Origin: Cymbomonas tetramitiformis
Lineage: Eukaryota; Chlorophyta; Pyramimonadophyceae; Pyramimonadales; Pyramimonadaceae
NCBI GenBank assembly: GCA_001247695.2
Contig: LGRX02031586.1
Coordinates: forward strand, 1 to 64,000
Reading direction: 5' to 3'
Length of the DNA: 64,000 nt
Shown here: piece by piece, positions 1-11,369 of the stretch
How positions within the stretch are numbered: the first letter of the stretch is position 1
Layout: every line of letters starts with the position of its first letter
Made by a program: the position numbers and the translations under genes
The notes under the pieces: generated by a model
What the model saw: the letters and a program-made list of their open reading frames with translations, nothing else
The model's database searches: none
What the model was told of the DNA's origin: nothing

Positions 1-570
1 GCGATGGAAGAGGGTTACTGGCTAGGCCGTCGTGAATTGAACAGGCGAGGGAGGAGGGTCACTGGCTAGGCCTTCCTGGATGATCTCAATGACTTGGCGG
101 AAGAACGCGAGCAGCAGCTCCCTGAGCGCCGTGCTGCAGCCAATCTTTTCAGGTCATCTCCGCCACCGCCCAACGCTCTGCTTCCCTCGCACTCTTTCCT
201 CCCCATATCAAACCCCTTCCTTCTCACCCGTCTGCTCCTAGCCCGCCCTCGTTGGCCCGCCCCAGTGGTTCAACCTAACGGACTGTCGCTCGCTTCCTAC
301 CCTGCTTGCTCTCAAATAATCGGTCCGCCCACCTCCAATTTCCTGCTGGTGGCTCGTTCTTCCTTCTCCCTTGTGGCCCATCCCCCTTCTCCTTCCTTGC
401 CAACTGCCCCCCTCTTCTTCCTCATCAACCGTCACCCTTTCTTCTCCTTGCCGGCCCGCCGGCCTTATTCGCCCTGCTCTCTTATCCCTCCTCTTCTCTG
501 CCGGGCTTCCCATATCGCTGCCCTCCTTCCTGTCCTCCCATGCACATGCACAACACAAGCAGGAGAGTGG
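1..570. other. GC-rich stretch without a recognised exon (probable intron or upstream part of the arabinokinase gene)
   Basis: Pyrimidine-rich, high-GC sequence directly upstream of the first recognisable arabinokinase-domain exon. It is open in several frames on both strands, but the predicted peptides are low-complexity Pro/Ser/Leu strings typical of GC-rich non-coding DNA, and I recognise no family in them. Plant L-arabinokinases carry a glycosyltransferase-like N-terminal half, which would lie upstream of this window, so an intron is the simplest reading. Confidence 0.4.
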
Positions 571-578
571 GGTGCATG

Positions 579-3500
579 GGGGGGCATTATGTATGGCAGG
601 TGGGACGACAATTTGACTGTAACACGAGCCCCAGGGCGCCTTGACGTCATGGGCGGCATCGCCGACTACTCCGGGAGCTTGGTGCTGGAGATGCCCGTCA
701 AGGAGGCGTGCCACGTGGCGCTGCAACGTCACCCGCCGGCCGGCCGGCAGCCGGAGTGGCGGCACACAGCGGAGAGGCACGAACGCTCCGGCGGCGCCGT
801 CAGTGTCCCCACACTCTCGGTGCGCCTCTCTGCTCGCAAAGGGCCGCCCGCAGCATGGCTGTGCGCGACCCCAGCAGCACCTAGATACAACCCGGCTGTT
901 CGCGAGGGTATTGTAAAGGTGAGGAGAGGTGGTGGCGGCCGCAGGTGGTCTCTTTTGGCGCCGATGCAACCAACAGAGCCCCCGCCTTCGACATGGATCT
1001 CTCGGTGCGCACCTCCCCGAAACACAGCCGTACCCACAAGGCTACCCATGTGCCCACCGTCCTCCCGGCTCCCAACCTCCCCTAACGTAGGTGGGGCGGC
1101 GTGCCCGCCTGCGCGCACCTCCTCGGGGCCGCGCGGTGCGTCGCGAGCTGCGCTCGATGTTCGTGGCGCACTAAGCGCGCCACTGCCTCTCGGGTTGCAC
1201 AGGACTTTCTCGAGCCACTGACGGGCGAGCCCATCACCTACAGCCAGGCCCGTGAGTACTTTGCTGCAGATGTCTCCCGCAGTTGGGTGCGCCGCCCCCT
1301 TCCTCGCCCCCCCTGCTCTGCAGAAATCCTCGAGCTGCTTTGGAAGTTGCGGTGCAGCATCTGCGACAGAGGTTTCTTGGGCTAAGGCCGTAGGGTATGG
1401 GTGCTGCACAATCCGGGCAGGCGGCCTACATCGCAGGGACTGTGCTGGTTCTCATGAAGGAGAAGAAAGCTCCCATTGGCGAGGACGGCCTGAGCATCTT
1501 GGTGGGCCCGGAGAACCTCTCCCATTCGCCTCCTGCTCTCTCATTGGCGAGGACGGCCTGAGCATCTCGGTGGGCCCGGAGAACCTCTCCCATTCGCCTC
1601 CTGCTCTCCCATTGGCGAGGACGGCCTGAGCATCTTGGTGGGCCCGGAGACCTCTCCCATTTGCCTCCTGCTCTCCCATTGGCGGGACGGCCTGAGCATC
1701 TTGGTGGGCCCGGAGAACCTCTCCCATTTGCCTCCTGCTCTCCCATTGGCGAGGACGGCCTGAGCATCTTGGTGGGCCCGGAGAACCTCTCCCATTTGCC
1801 TGCTGCTCCTCATTGGCGAGGACGGCCTGAGCATCTTGGTGGGCCCGGAGAACCTCTCCCATTTGCCTCCTGCTCTCCCATTGGCGAGACGGCCTGAGCA
1901 TCTTGGTGGGCCCGGAGAACCTCTCCCATTTGCCTCCTGCTCTCCCATTGGCGAGGACGGCCTGAGCATCTTGGTGGGCCCGGAGAACCTCTCCCATTTG
2001 CCTCCTGCTCATGAATGGTCTCATGCGGTGACACCTCAGACCCTTGCCTGGCGCCCGGCGCACCGCCCTGCCTGGCGCCCGGCGCACCGCCCCGCCTGGC
2101 GCCCGGCGCCCGCGGGCCTTCCGAAGGATGGTGGGAGCACCAGCGAATTGGCAAGGACTTGGCACCAATGGCCGGCGACGATGCGCTCCAGGTACACTCG
2201 GAGGTGCCGGAAGGGAAGGGTGTGTCCTCGTCTGCTGCCATCGAGGTGGCCACGATGTCCGCCATCGCAGCAGCCTACTCCATTCCGCTCACTGGCACCG
2301 AGCTTGCCTCGCTGTGCCAGACGGTAGCTCTCACCCCGCCCTCCCGCTCCACTTCTGGCTGTCCCCGAATGCGCATGACGCGATGTGAAACATGAGCAGC
2401 CGTTCTGAAAGCCAAGATTCTTCCTACGCCCCACGACCATCACCGTGCAAGATCACCAGCTGTAGGCATTGTCGGAGGCGTCTCCCATTCTGCTGGCCGG
2501 ATCCGGTGCTGTCCGAAGGGAACTCCGCCAGGGAGCAGGCGCTTCGGGGCTTGAGGGAGGATTTGCGCTGTCTGCCAGGTGGAGAATCGGGTGGTGGGGG
2601 CGCCTTGCGGCATCATGGACCAGATGACGTCCGCCTGTGGTGCGCGCTGCAGTTCCCTCCCATCCGCTCCGCCAAGCACCAGCTCGCGTACGTCACCTCC
2701 GGCGGGCCAGCAGCCACGGTGGCACTCGCACTCTGGCCAGAGTCAGCCGCGGCTGGCATGGTTGGCTGCCACAGACGTCTCAGGGGATTCTGAGCGGTGG
2801 GGCACTGGCGCCACCGCCATAGCTCAGAGCTCAGGCGCACGCGTGCGCGCTGTCACCGCGGCGCCGGTCAGCTTGCTGGGAGAACCCGCGGCGCGACGCT
2901 TGCACGTACGGCTCTTGAGGCTGCATTATGTTGACGGGTGTGCAGTAGGCGGGGTTTGTGCGGGCGCCCGTCACGGCGCTGTGCAGCAATCTGGTGCCCA
3001 GGATCCGCCAGACCAGCTCTCCACACCGTCTGATCATCGAGGGTGCACTCGGAGGCACAGAGATGGGGCGCTGGGGAGGGTGCAGGCGATCAGGGGAAGC
3101 TGCTGGCGCTGCTGTGTCAGCCCGCGGAAATGAAGGAGAGCGTCTCCATCCCCTCGCACATCGCCTTCTGGTCCGCGCCACGCCCCTGTCCCTCAGCAAC
3201 GATGAATCCCGGCCATCCCTCCCTCCCGGCGCCCCGCTGATTGCACGGCTCTGATGAGCCCTTGCGGCTGTGTTCCATCTCGCCCACACCTCCGCACCGT
3301 CCAGGCGCTGTGTGCGTGGCCACGGCGTGTGCGGAGGAAACTGGAGCCTCCCTTGTGCTGACATGGCGGACTCTGCCCTAAGGCAGATATTGTACGCCGG
3401 GTGACTAAGAGCGGTGTGTGCGGAGCAGGGGCATCGACTCCGGCATTCGGCACAGTGTGGGGGGATCTGATTATGGCTCAGTGCGTTCACCTCCTCCTAC

Positions 3501-6500
3501 TCTCATTCATCATCCGCCATTTACTGCACCGTATCTCCAGGAGCTGGCAGACCGGCATGCATGTCATACTGCTGACCCTCCCTTTCGGGAAAATTGGCTC
3601 AGCGCACGGGGATGTGGGCGGAAGACGATCAAGCATCATTGAGCTTTCACTTGAGGCTGGCTGTGTATGCATTGCCGAATCTATGGCCGCAGGCGGCAGC
3701 CCGCCTCTGTGCTCGATCCCGGCAGATCCACGGCGGTCGGCAGCCCGCCTCTGTGCTCGATCCCGGCAGATCCACGGCGGTCGGCAGCCCGCCTCTGTGC
3801 TCGATCCCGGCAGATCCACGGCAGTCGGCAGCCCGCCTCTGTGCTCAATCCCGGCAGATCCACGGCAGGCGGCAGCCCGCCTCTGTGCTCGATCCCGGCA
3901 GATCCACGGCGGTCGGCAGCCCGCCTCTGTGCTCGATCCCGGCAGATCCACGGCAGTCGGCAGCCCGCCTCTATGCTCGATCCCGGCAGATCCACGGCGG
4001 TCCAGACCCTGCCAGACGTCTAGCAGCCGTCAAAGGAATTCCCCCTCCCGGGGCGCTGGGGGGCAGGCCGCTGATCACGTGCGTGGGAGGACGGGCGGGG
4101 AGCGGTGGCGGCAGGTTCGAGTGGGGGCCTTCATGGGCAAGCGCATGATCAGCGCCGCTGCAAGCGGCCGCGCAGGGAGCGCCACGGAGGAGACCGTTTC
4201 CGCCGTGCGGCCCTGCTCGCCGTGCCTGCGCAAGGAAGGTGCGCGCCGGCAACGGACGCGCAAACAGACAACCAAAGGAGACCAGCCCCTCCTCCCTACC
4301 GCCTCAGACCTGAGCAGCGGCCTCGGACTGCACACGGCTTGGCCTCGCCATTCTCTGCTGACTCTGCAATGCTTCCTCGGCGGGCGTGGGTGCTTCAGCA
4401 CCGCCTTGGGAGCCGCTCCACAAGCTGGGCGAAGAGGCGTTGTGGGGCGGCGTGGGCAGGCTTTCACCTGGTGGAGATGTCTCCGCACGAATTTGAACGG
4501 GCGCATCAGGACCAGCTGCCAGAGACTATCTCTGGAGAAACGTTCCAGCGCAAGGTATATGCTCGGGCCGTCATCCCCGCCTCTCCTTGCCCTAAGCTTG
4601 CACCATGGCCCTCTGCATGAGCCTCGCGCGGTGATGTGTGATGGCCTCTCCTCAAGGGCCAAAGAAAGAAATAAAGAAGGCGGCCTTGCCAGGCTGCGTG
4701 GGCGCTTGCCGGGGGAGCGGAGCCCTCCTTCAAAAGAAAGAAATAAAGAAGGCGGCCTTGCCAGGCTGCGTGGGCGCTTGCCAAGGGAGCGGAGCCCTCC
4801 TTGAAGAAAGAAATAAAGAAGGCGGCCTTGCCAGGCTGCGTGGGCGCTTGCCGGGGGAGCGGAGCCCTCCTTCAAAAGAAAGAAATAAAGAAGGCGGCCT
4901 TGCCAGGCTGCGTGGGCGCTTGCCAAGGGAGCGGAGCCCTCCTTGAAGAAAGAAATAAAGAAGGCGGCCTTGCCAGGCTGCGTGGGCGCTTGCCGGCGGA
5001 GCGGAGCCCTCCTTCAAAAGTGACCCCGCAGGGAATCCAGCCCATAACTGCCCACCCTGAGAGGGCGTGACGGGGGGAGCCGGCTGCCAATCCTCACTCT
5101 CGAGATTGTGACGGCGAGCCGACTGCCAGTGTGTACTCTCTAGAGGGTGTGACGGCAAGCCAGCTGCCGGTTTCCCCCTTTTTCTCATGGAGGGTGTGAC
5201 GGCAAGCCAGCTGCCGGTTTCCCCCTTTTTCTCATGGAGAATGTGACGGCAAGCCAGCTGCCGGTTTCCCCTCTTTTTCTCATGGCACGGACAAGCAATG
5301 TAAGCGAGAGCCCTCATCGTGCCCGAAGAGCGCTTGCTGACAAGGCAACGCCAGGCTGAGCCTCTGCTCGCCAGCCTGCCCTGAAGATAAACCAAAACCG
5401 GGGTCGATTTGAGACTTGATGTGGCTGTGTGTTAGGCAAGGCAGGAGCGGATGGCAGGAGACCGCCCAGGGCGGATGGCAGGAGACCGCCCAGGGCGGAT
5501 GGCAGGAGACCACCCAGGGCGGATGGCAGGAGACCGCCCTTGGATCGCCTTCCCCTCCTCCTTAGAAGACGTATTCTAATAAGGATGCTTCCGCCCTCCT
5601 TCCACCCTCCTTCTCCTTCCCCTCGTGCACCTGAACGAATCCGGTGAGGGTACGGGGTGGGGGAATGGTGGGGGTGAGGGACTTGGAACGAGGGGGTGCA
5701 GATCGGGGACCACCAGGACGCAGTGACCGCGGTGATTCCTGAGCAGTCCTATGCAGTGCGGCTGCCGACAGCCCACCCGGTGTACGAGAACTTCCGCACC
5801 GAGCTCTTCTCGCAGGTGCTTCCCGGCGCGATGGGAGGCAGCACAGATCAGGCAGGGCTTTGCGTCATCCCGCAGAAGATGTGACAATGGGAGGCAGCAC
5901 AGATCAGGCAGGGCTTTGCGTCATCCCGCAGAAGATGTGACAATGGGAGGCACAGATCACTTTGCGTCAGATGTGACAATGGAGGCAGCACAGATCAGGC
6001 AGGGCTTTGCGTCATCCCGCAGAAGATGTGACAATGGGAGGCAGCGCAGATCAGGCAGGGCTTTGCGTCATCCCGCAGAAGATGTGATAATGGGAGGCAG
6101 CACAGATCAGGCAGGGCTTTGCGTCATCCCGCAGAAGATGTGACAATGGGAGGCAGCGCAGATCAGGCAGGGCTTTCGTCATCCCGCAGAAGATGTGACA
6201 ATGGGAGGCAGCACAGATCAGGCAGGGCTTTGCGTCATCCTGCAGAAGATGTGACAATGGGAGGCAGCACAGGTCAGGCAGGGCTTTGCGTCATCCCGCA
6301 GACGATGTGACGATGGAGCACCTTCCTGGTGTCTGGTGTGCCCAGTCAGCAGCCGTTGATATTAAATCATTGCCAGGTTCAATTTCGGATTTGGGTTGGC
6401 CTATCTAGGTGCAGCGTGATGGGAGTTGGGGGCTTGTGGGGCCATTTGGGCATAACCTCTGCGGCCGGTGGACTGCGAAAGCGGCGATTTGAGTTGTGGT

Positions 6501-9471
6501 GCCCCGCGCATCGTCGATGACAGAGTATCGAGGTATTTGAGTTGTGGTGCCCCGCGCGTCGTCGATGACGGAGTATTGAGGTTTTTGAAAAGAACCTCTC
6601 GCCGCACTTCAGCACCAGGCTTGATGGGGAGGGATACAGGTGCTAATGGGCCCGAGTTGTGAGAAGCAGCTGCAGCTGCTGGGAGAGCTGATGTATCAGG
6701 CGCACCAAAGCTACTCCCGCATCGGCCTCGGCTCCCACGGCACCGACCGCCTGGTGGCACTTGTGGAGGTGGGCGCTCCCTACAGACTTCTCATAGGTAT
6801 ATATGTATATGTATTTAAATATATACAACGTATGTATATATGTATTTAAATATATACCACCGTGGATGAGTATGTGTATTTAAATACATTTATGTATTCA
6901 TGTATTTAAATATATATGTATGTATTATATAGAAGGGGGGGGAATCGCGCCTATCAGTATAAGCGCGCCGATTCTAGACCTTGTTTCAGTACAGGTGCGC
7001 CTGGCGCACCTGTACTAGAATAATTGCGCCGGGCGCGTATACACTGAAATCGGCGCACATATGTGCGCTGCGCACCTGCACTATAACATACATACATAGA
7101 TGAAGTATATATATATATATATGAGACGTGTGCATTTACAGAAGCGCTTCGATCCTGCCATGCTCTGCCCTCTCTTCTTTTCACAGAGGCTCGCTCCGGC
7201 CGCTCGTAATCCACCTGTCGCTATGAAATCAGCATTGCTGATTGTGAGGGAATGAGCAGTGAGCCGTAGGCATAGATCAACCAGAGAGAGAGTGGCGACA
7301 GCTCCTTGAGCGCTCCCCTGACACATCCCCGCGAGGGGTGAAGCGGTGCAGTGGCACTTATGGTCCACCTTGCGATCCAGTGGTTGTTGATCCGTGGTCG
7401 GCGGTCCGAAGGAGCAGGGAGTTGTTGGGGCGATAGGAAGCAAGCGCTGCGGGAGAGCCGCTGTATGGAGCCAAGATCACGGTGAGCACCTGGCCGGTAG
7501 ACCCTTTTGAAGATCGTGCCGCTGGAACAGCCTGCCTTGTATCCATTGCGACACTCATGCCGATTGCTCGATGCCAGCGGTGATGCATGCCGTGGCCTGG
7601 GATACCCGCCTGGCATTAGCCTGCCCTGTAATCAGCTCCTAGTCACAGCTGCGCACCTCAACCCATCGCGCGCGTGTGTTGCCATGAAGCTTGCACAGTT
7701 CGCCCAAGGAGCCATTGGCTGTTGCAGCTCACTGCTGTGAGTGTGCGCTTTGAGGGCAGAAGGGAAGCAGCCACTGCCACGTCAGACTTGCATCACTTGG
7801 GGAAAAGGAGATGAGTCGTCGCCTGGAAAAGGCCGAAGCCCTAAATCCAATGAGTCATTGCCTGGAAAAGGCCAAAACCCTAAAAACCCTAAAGCTGATG
7901 AGTCATCGCCTGGAAAAGGCCGAAACCCTCCCTGTCTTTTGTTGTGAGGGCCCACAAACTCTAAATGGATCCGTCGATGCGGCTTGTGGGGAAGTAACTC
8001 CATCAGTCCAATAGTTCCTGGTCATCAATAAGTCTCGTCAGGGATCATCTCCATCAGTCCAGTAGCGCCTGGTCATCCTTAACACGTAGCGCAGGATTGC
8101 TATTGGCAATAAGTGTAAGCTCGTCCTCGGAAACGCATTGGCGTGCAGCATCCGGTGTGCTTGTGGAGAGGCTGCGTGGACCTTGAGGTGGCGGGAGCCC
8201 TGAATTCCGCATCGCAGGGAGGAGGCAGTGGGGGCACAGTCTGTGTTCTCGGCAAAGGAGATGATGCTGAGGCCGCCGAGGCAATCAAGGTACCTTGCCT
8301 CTTCCCCCCAGGCCCTCCATGTGCACCTGGACACTGCAGACAACTTCCTCCGCAGCTGCCGCGTTTGCATGTAACTTGCGAGGTTTGGGAAAAAGCAATG
8401 TGACGTGGAAGCATGGGAAGCTGGTGAAAAGGCCGCCGATAGCTCAATAGCAAACGAGAGAGCCCCAGCTGAGTGTCAAGTATCGCTGAGGTCGAAGAAC
8501 CCAACCATACTACCCGAGAAAGCCGTGACGGAATCTCACAAGAAAGCAGTAGCACGGAAACATTGGACTTGCCAATTTCTCGGACTCGGAACTACAACTT
8601 GTGATCCACGCGCGCGCTCACAAACAGCGTGTGTCGTAGTTGTTGTGCGCTGACGCGTACGAGCCCATGCTACCCGCACAGCTCCAGATAGACTCGAAGC
8701 ATATGCTGAAGCTTTATATTCTCAGCCCGATCAGAACTCGTGCACCAAGAGTATGCATCGAACCTGTACTTCCACTCGCCTTTGCCCCCGCAGCGAGTGT
8801 GCTTGTAGGCAATGCGCTCGGTGAGCTATGTGTAAGGATTGTTTGATACTTGTGTCGAAAAGCACGGAGATTCTGCGTGCCGGGTCCGCATCATTCGCGC
8901 TCCTTCGTACAGCATCACCTGCTGCATCACATCCATTCTATGGCACCGATCACACAAAAAGTAGCTGTGATCGCTCTATGTGCCTGCCGTCTCATCTACT
9001 CACTGTCATCAACGCATTCCTCAACCAGTGTTTCCACAACTCCGAGGGCGTCTTCCTCAAATGCTGCCAGCTCCACAGTCATCTCAGACAAAACCCCAGA
9101 AAGGCCAGCTCCACAGTCATCTTAGACAAAACCCCAGAAAGGCCAGCTCCACAGTCATCTCAGCCCCTGCAGCCCCTGCAGCGCGCCAGTTTGTCGGCGA
9201 TGCGCCGGGTGAGCGCCTCCGCCCATTTGAAATGTGCATTGATTTGCAGTGGAACTATCTCCGTTGATTGGGCGGAGGTCCGTGGATTGCTGGCATTGGA
9301 CAGCGCATCGTGGAAAAGTACCGTGCTTCCACGGGTCACGAGCCGTACGTGTTCTCCGGCTCCTCCCCTGGAGCCTGCGCATTCGGATCCCTCGTTATTC
9401 GGCGCGCCAACAGGGTGAGTGCCCCTCCGCCTGCGATGTACGCCCAAATGCGTGCCTATACCCTGCTGTAA
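579..9471 (+). CDS. L-arabinokinase-like GHMP kinase, many exons (C-terminal kinase domain)
   Basis: Conserved peptides of the galactokinase-like half of plant L-arabinokinase (ATP-dependent phosphorylation of L-arabinose in sugar salvage) appear in order on the plus strand, separated by introns. They include [17 protein letters not shown] near 620-680, [13 protein letters not shown] near 1225-1265, [14 protein letters not shown] near 1420-1460, [12 protein letters not shown] near 2200-2240 (the GHMP ATP-binding motif), [10 protein letters not shown] near 2595, [18 protein letters not shown] near 3115-3170, [12 protein letters not shown] near 3430, [15 protein letters not shown] near 4480, [14 protein letters not shown] near 5780-5820, [13 protein letters not shown] near 6680, [11 protein letters not shown] near 8228 and [16 protein letters not shown] near 9360-9408. 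GT donors are visible after several blocks, for example near 1287 and 2323. The 5' half of the gene lies outside the window. Exon borders are approximate. Family assignment is firm; L-arabinokinase is preferred over galactokinase because of the C-terminal motifs and the exon peptides. Confidence 0.75.
1470..2010. repeat. Minisatellite, unit about 68 bp, about 8 copies
   Basis: Tandem copies of a GC-rich unit containing GGCGAGGACGGCCTGAGCAT recur about every 68 bp, with a few 1-2 base indels. The first copy begins inside recognisable coding sequence just after the LVLMKE exon peptide. The unit therefore seems to have amplified an exon edge together with intron sequence. Confidence 0.9.
3690..4010. 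repeat. Minisatellite, unit about 44 bp, about 7 copies
   Basis: Near-identical tandem units built on CAGCCCGCCTCTGTGCTCGA followed by TCCCGGCAGATCCACGGC. They lie in an intron of the arabinokinase gene, between the [12 protein letters not shown] exon and the next recognised exon. Confidence 0.9.
4660..5018. repeat. Minisatellite, unit about 70 bp, 5 copies
   Basis: Tandem units start with an AAAGAAATAAAGAAGG purine block followed by GC-rich sequence. Copies alternate between two variants (GCCGGGGGAGCGG and GCCAAGGGAGCGG), suggesting that a two-unit block was itself duplicated. Confidence 0.9.
5096..5285. repeat. Short minisatellite, unit about 48 bp, 3 good and 1-2 degenerate copies
   Basis: Tandem units contain GTGTGACGGCAAGCCAGCTG followed by a pyrimidine tract ending TTTTTCTCATG. 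Located in an intron of the arabinokinase gene. Confidence 0.85.
5446..5545. repeat. Minisatellite, unit 24 bp, 4 copies
   Basis: Four tandem copies of GCGGATGGCAGGAGACCGCC plus four bases. Intronic, just upstream of the arabinokinase exon near 5701. Confidence 0.85.
5829..6310. repeat. Minisatellite, unit about 56 bp, about 9 copies
   Basis: Tandem units contain GGCAGCACAGATCAGGCAGG and CGTCATCCCGCAGAAGATGT; one copy near 5944-5975 is shortened. The array starts at the end of the exon encoding FSQVLPG, so it again abuts coding sequence. Confidence 0.9.
6466..6580. repeat. Two-copy direct repeat, about 48 bp
   Basis: Two adjacent copies of a unit containing GAGTTGTGGTGCCCCGCGC and a CGTCGATGACxGAGTAT segment. 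Intronic in the arabinokinase gene. Confidence 0.75.
6785..7125. repeat. TA-rich arms around a GC-rich palindrome cluster
   Basis: TA-rich tracts (TATATGTATTTAAATATATA-like) at 6785-6935 and 7080-7120 flank a segment rich in GCGC. At 6988-7016 there is a perfect 14-bp inverted repeat around a single base (AGTACAGGTGCGCC / GGCGCACCTGTACT). The layout recalls a miniature inverted-repeat element or cruciform-prone insertion, but no target-site duplication is evident. Confidence 0.6.
7800..7932. repeat. Minisatellite, unit about 36-45 bp, 3 copies
   Basis: Three copies of a unit containing TGAGTCxTxGCCTGGAAAAGGCC followed by CCCTAAA-like sequence. Intronic. Confidence 0.75.
9069..9165. repeat. 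Minisatellite, unit 38 bp, 2.5 copies
   Basis: Tandem copies of CAGCTCCACAGTCATCT followed by ACAAAACCCCAGAAAGGC. Intronic, before the last recognised arabinokinase exon. Confidence 0.8.
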
Positions 9472-10499
9472 TATAACATCACTGAACATCGGTGTACGCA
9501 TGAGAATTGAAAAATAATGTAGCTATGCCTGCTTGCAAGTAGTTTGTTGCTGACTCTGACTTGCTGTGGTAGGGCGATTAATGGCTTGAGTGCACTCTGG
9601 TGTTGCCAGCTGGAGGCTTCTCAGTAGATGCAGCCAGGTTGGTATTACCTGGCACTGTGATAAGAGCAGGGCGTCTCGTCGATGCATCGGGTACGACAGA
9701 TGTGGCTTTTACATCAAGGCTCAGTGTTGCCTGGATTGATCTGAAGAGTAAGTGGCTTGCCAATCAGTGTGCCAAGGCAAAGACTTGGGTAGCAAGTATG
9801 AGTTGCCTGTTTTCAGTATTTTCAACATATTACTCACTTGGCATACACTGTATACTCACTGAAGTATGGTGTGGGATCAAGATGGAGGCGAAACAATTTC
9901 ACTAAGTGATGTGCACACATGAATGCCCCATTGAGGCCGTCGTCTGGCAATAGCCCCATCATCGATCCATAGGTGGCACGTGGCATGACCATGGTGGGGA
10001 AACATGGGACTAGGGATACGTCGTTTTCCCTTATTGCTGGAAATGTGAATGCTCACATCAACGGTAAAGAGTTTCCATTGGTAGACTTGCCACACAGTCG
10101 CTCCATGTGAGTGCTTGGAAAATATTGAATAGTTTTTATGAGGTTGGGTATGGACTGAGTCTGGCTGCCGAGTGCCGTATAGATAGGCAGTATCACAGCT
10201 AACTAAAACTAGTCACCAAATGGCACATGCTAATTCTTGTGTGTCCGTAATATAGTATAGTCAGAGGTTCGTGTAGTTCAAGTTGCTTGGGAGCCTTCGG
10301 AATCGCATTCTGTCATAATCGATCCATGTGTCCCTAATCCACATCATGGTGTTGGGTCCCATTAAACCATGTTTCGTATATTCTTTGTAGGTTTCAAATC
10401 GTATTTTGACATATGCATATTGCCATTCTATAGCAGTATCGATCTTGTTTTCGGTCGCATCATCCCTCAACAACCTGTCGTAATGTTTACCTTTTCTTT

Positions 10500-11130
10500 C
10501 TCTACGAATTGTCCCTATTACTGGGAAGCAGGAAAATATGTATTCCGGACGTTTTCGGCATATATTCTCGGTAAGCATTCGGGGCGTATTCCTGAATAGG
10601 AATATGTCCCGAGCACATCGGGGACATGTCGTCAGGAAATGTATTCCGCATACCTTCTGGTGTCGACCTATTCCGGACGTTTTCGGTAACCGAATACATT
10701 CGGCGCCGTTCCCGGAATACGTTCGGTACATATACAGAATACACATTCTTGCCATATTCCTAGGTCAGAAATATATTCAGGACATTATAGGAATGTATTC
10801 TCAAGAAAGCATGTAGAAAGGTATGTTATTAGAATGCATCAAGAACATATATTCGGGACGTATCCCTGACCTGGGAACATCATGTCAGGAACATATATTC
10901 CGTGTGCATTCCGCATACATATATCCCAGGAGTACACGCCGAATATATTCCGCTTCAGAATACATCTAGAATAGGTCAATTATAGAATGCATCCGAAACA
11001 CATTTCCTGACATGTTCCCGATGTGTTCGGAACTTGTTCCTGGTTTAGGAATACGTCCAGACTATTTTTTCAATGTATTCTGCTGAAAGTATGACAAAAT
11101 GAAGGATACGCGAATATGCTCAAACTGTGT
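10500..11130. repeat. Degenerate dispersed repeat of GAATAyrTTCxGxA-type motifs
   Basis: Partial palindromes around GAATA/TATTC recur throughout. The 17-mer ATTCCGGACGTTTTCGG occurs twice (near 10542 and 10671), and many related blocks such as GGAACATATATTC and CATTCCGCATACATATA follow. It resembles an old satellite rather than coding sequence. Confidence 0.6.
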
Positions 11131-11231
11131 TCAGAAAGCACATGTCGCGCGGCTTCTTCTTGTGCGGGAATATATTTGCACTTCTAACATATTAGCATGG
11201 TTGCTCACTAATATGCATTATAATGTACACA

Positions 11232-11369
11232 AAACACGGCGTGTATGGTAATTGAATGTCTTTATGATTTACGCATAATGAACATGCTTGGGGGATCGCG
11301 AAGCCTCTTCCAAGCATGTTCATCATGCGTTATAAACACGGCCAGTCGATTGCCATACACGCCGTGTTT
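11232..11369. repeat. Long inverted repeat (about 138 bp), possible MITE
   Basis: AAACACGGCGTGTATGG at 11232-11248 is the reverse complement of the segment at 11353-11369. An inner pair (CGCATAATGAACATGCTTGG against CCAAGCATGTTCATCATGCG) extends the stem. The transcript or single strand could form a long hairpin. No transposase or clear target duplication is seen. Confidence 0.75.

Noticed and set aside
94..1221. Long plus-strand open frame in the GC-rich start of the window
   Set aside because: Composition is Pro/Ser/Leu low-complexity and the frame crosses recognisable arabinokinase exon and intron sequence; it is a GC-bias artefact.
1452..2168. Minus-strand open frame with repeated [13 protein letters not shown] peptides
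   Set aside because: It is the antisense of the 68-bp minisatellite; a unit that stays open by chance yields long repetitive frames on several strands.
3401..4804. 467-aa plus-strand open frame
   Set aside because: Mostly 44-bp and 70-bp minisatellite translation joined to intron sequence; only the short [12 protein letters not shown] region belongs to a real exon, in another frame context.
5829..6310. Possible CRISPR array because of regularly spaced repeats
   Set aside because: Units are contiguous 56-bp tandem copies without unique spacers, in a eukaryotic intron.
10261..10755. 164-aa minus-strand open frame in AT-rich DNA
   Set aside because: Overlaps the degenerate GAATA/TATTC repeat and shows no recognisable domain or related copy.
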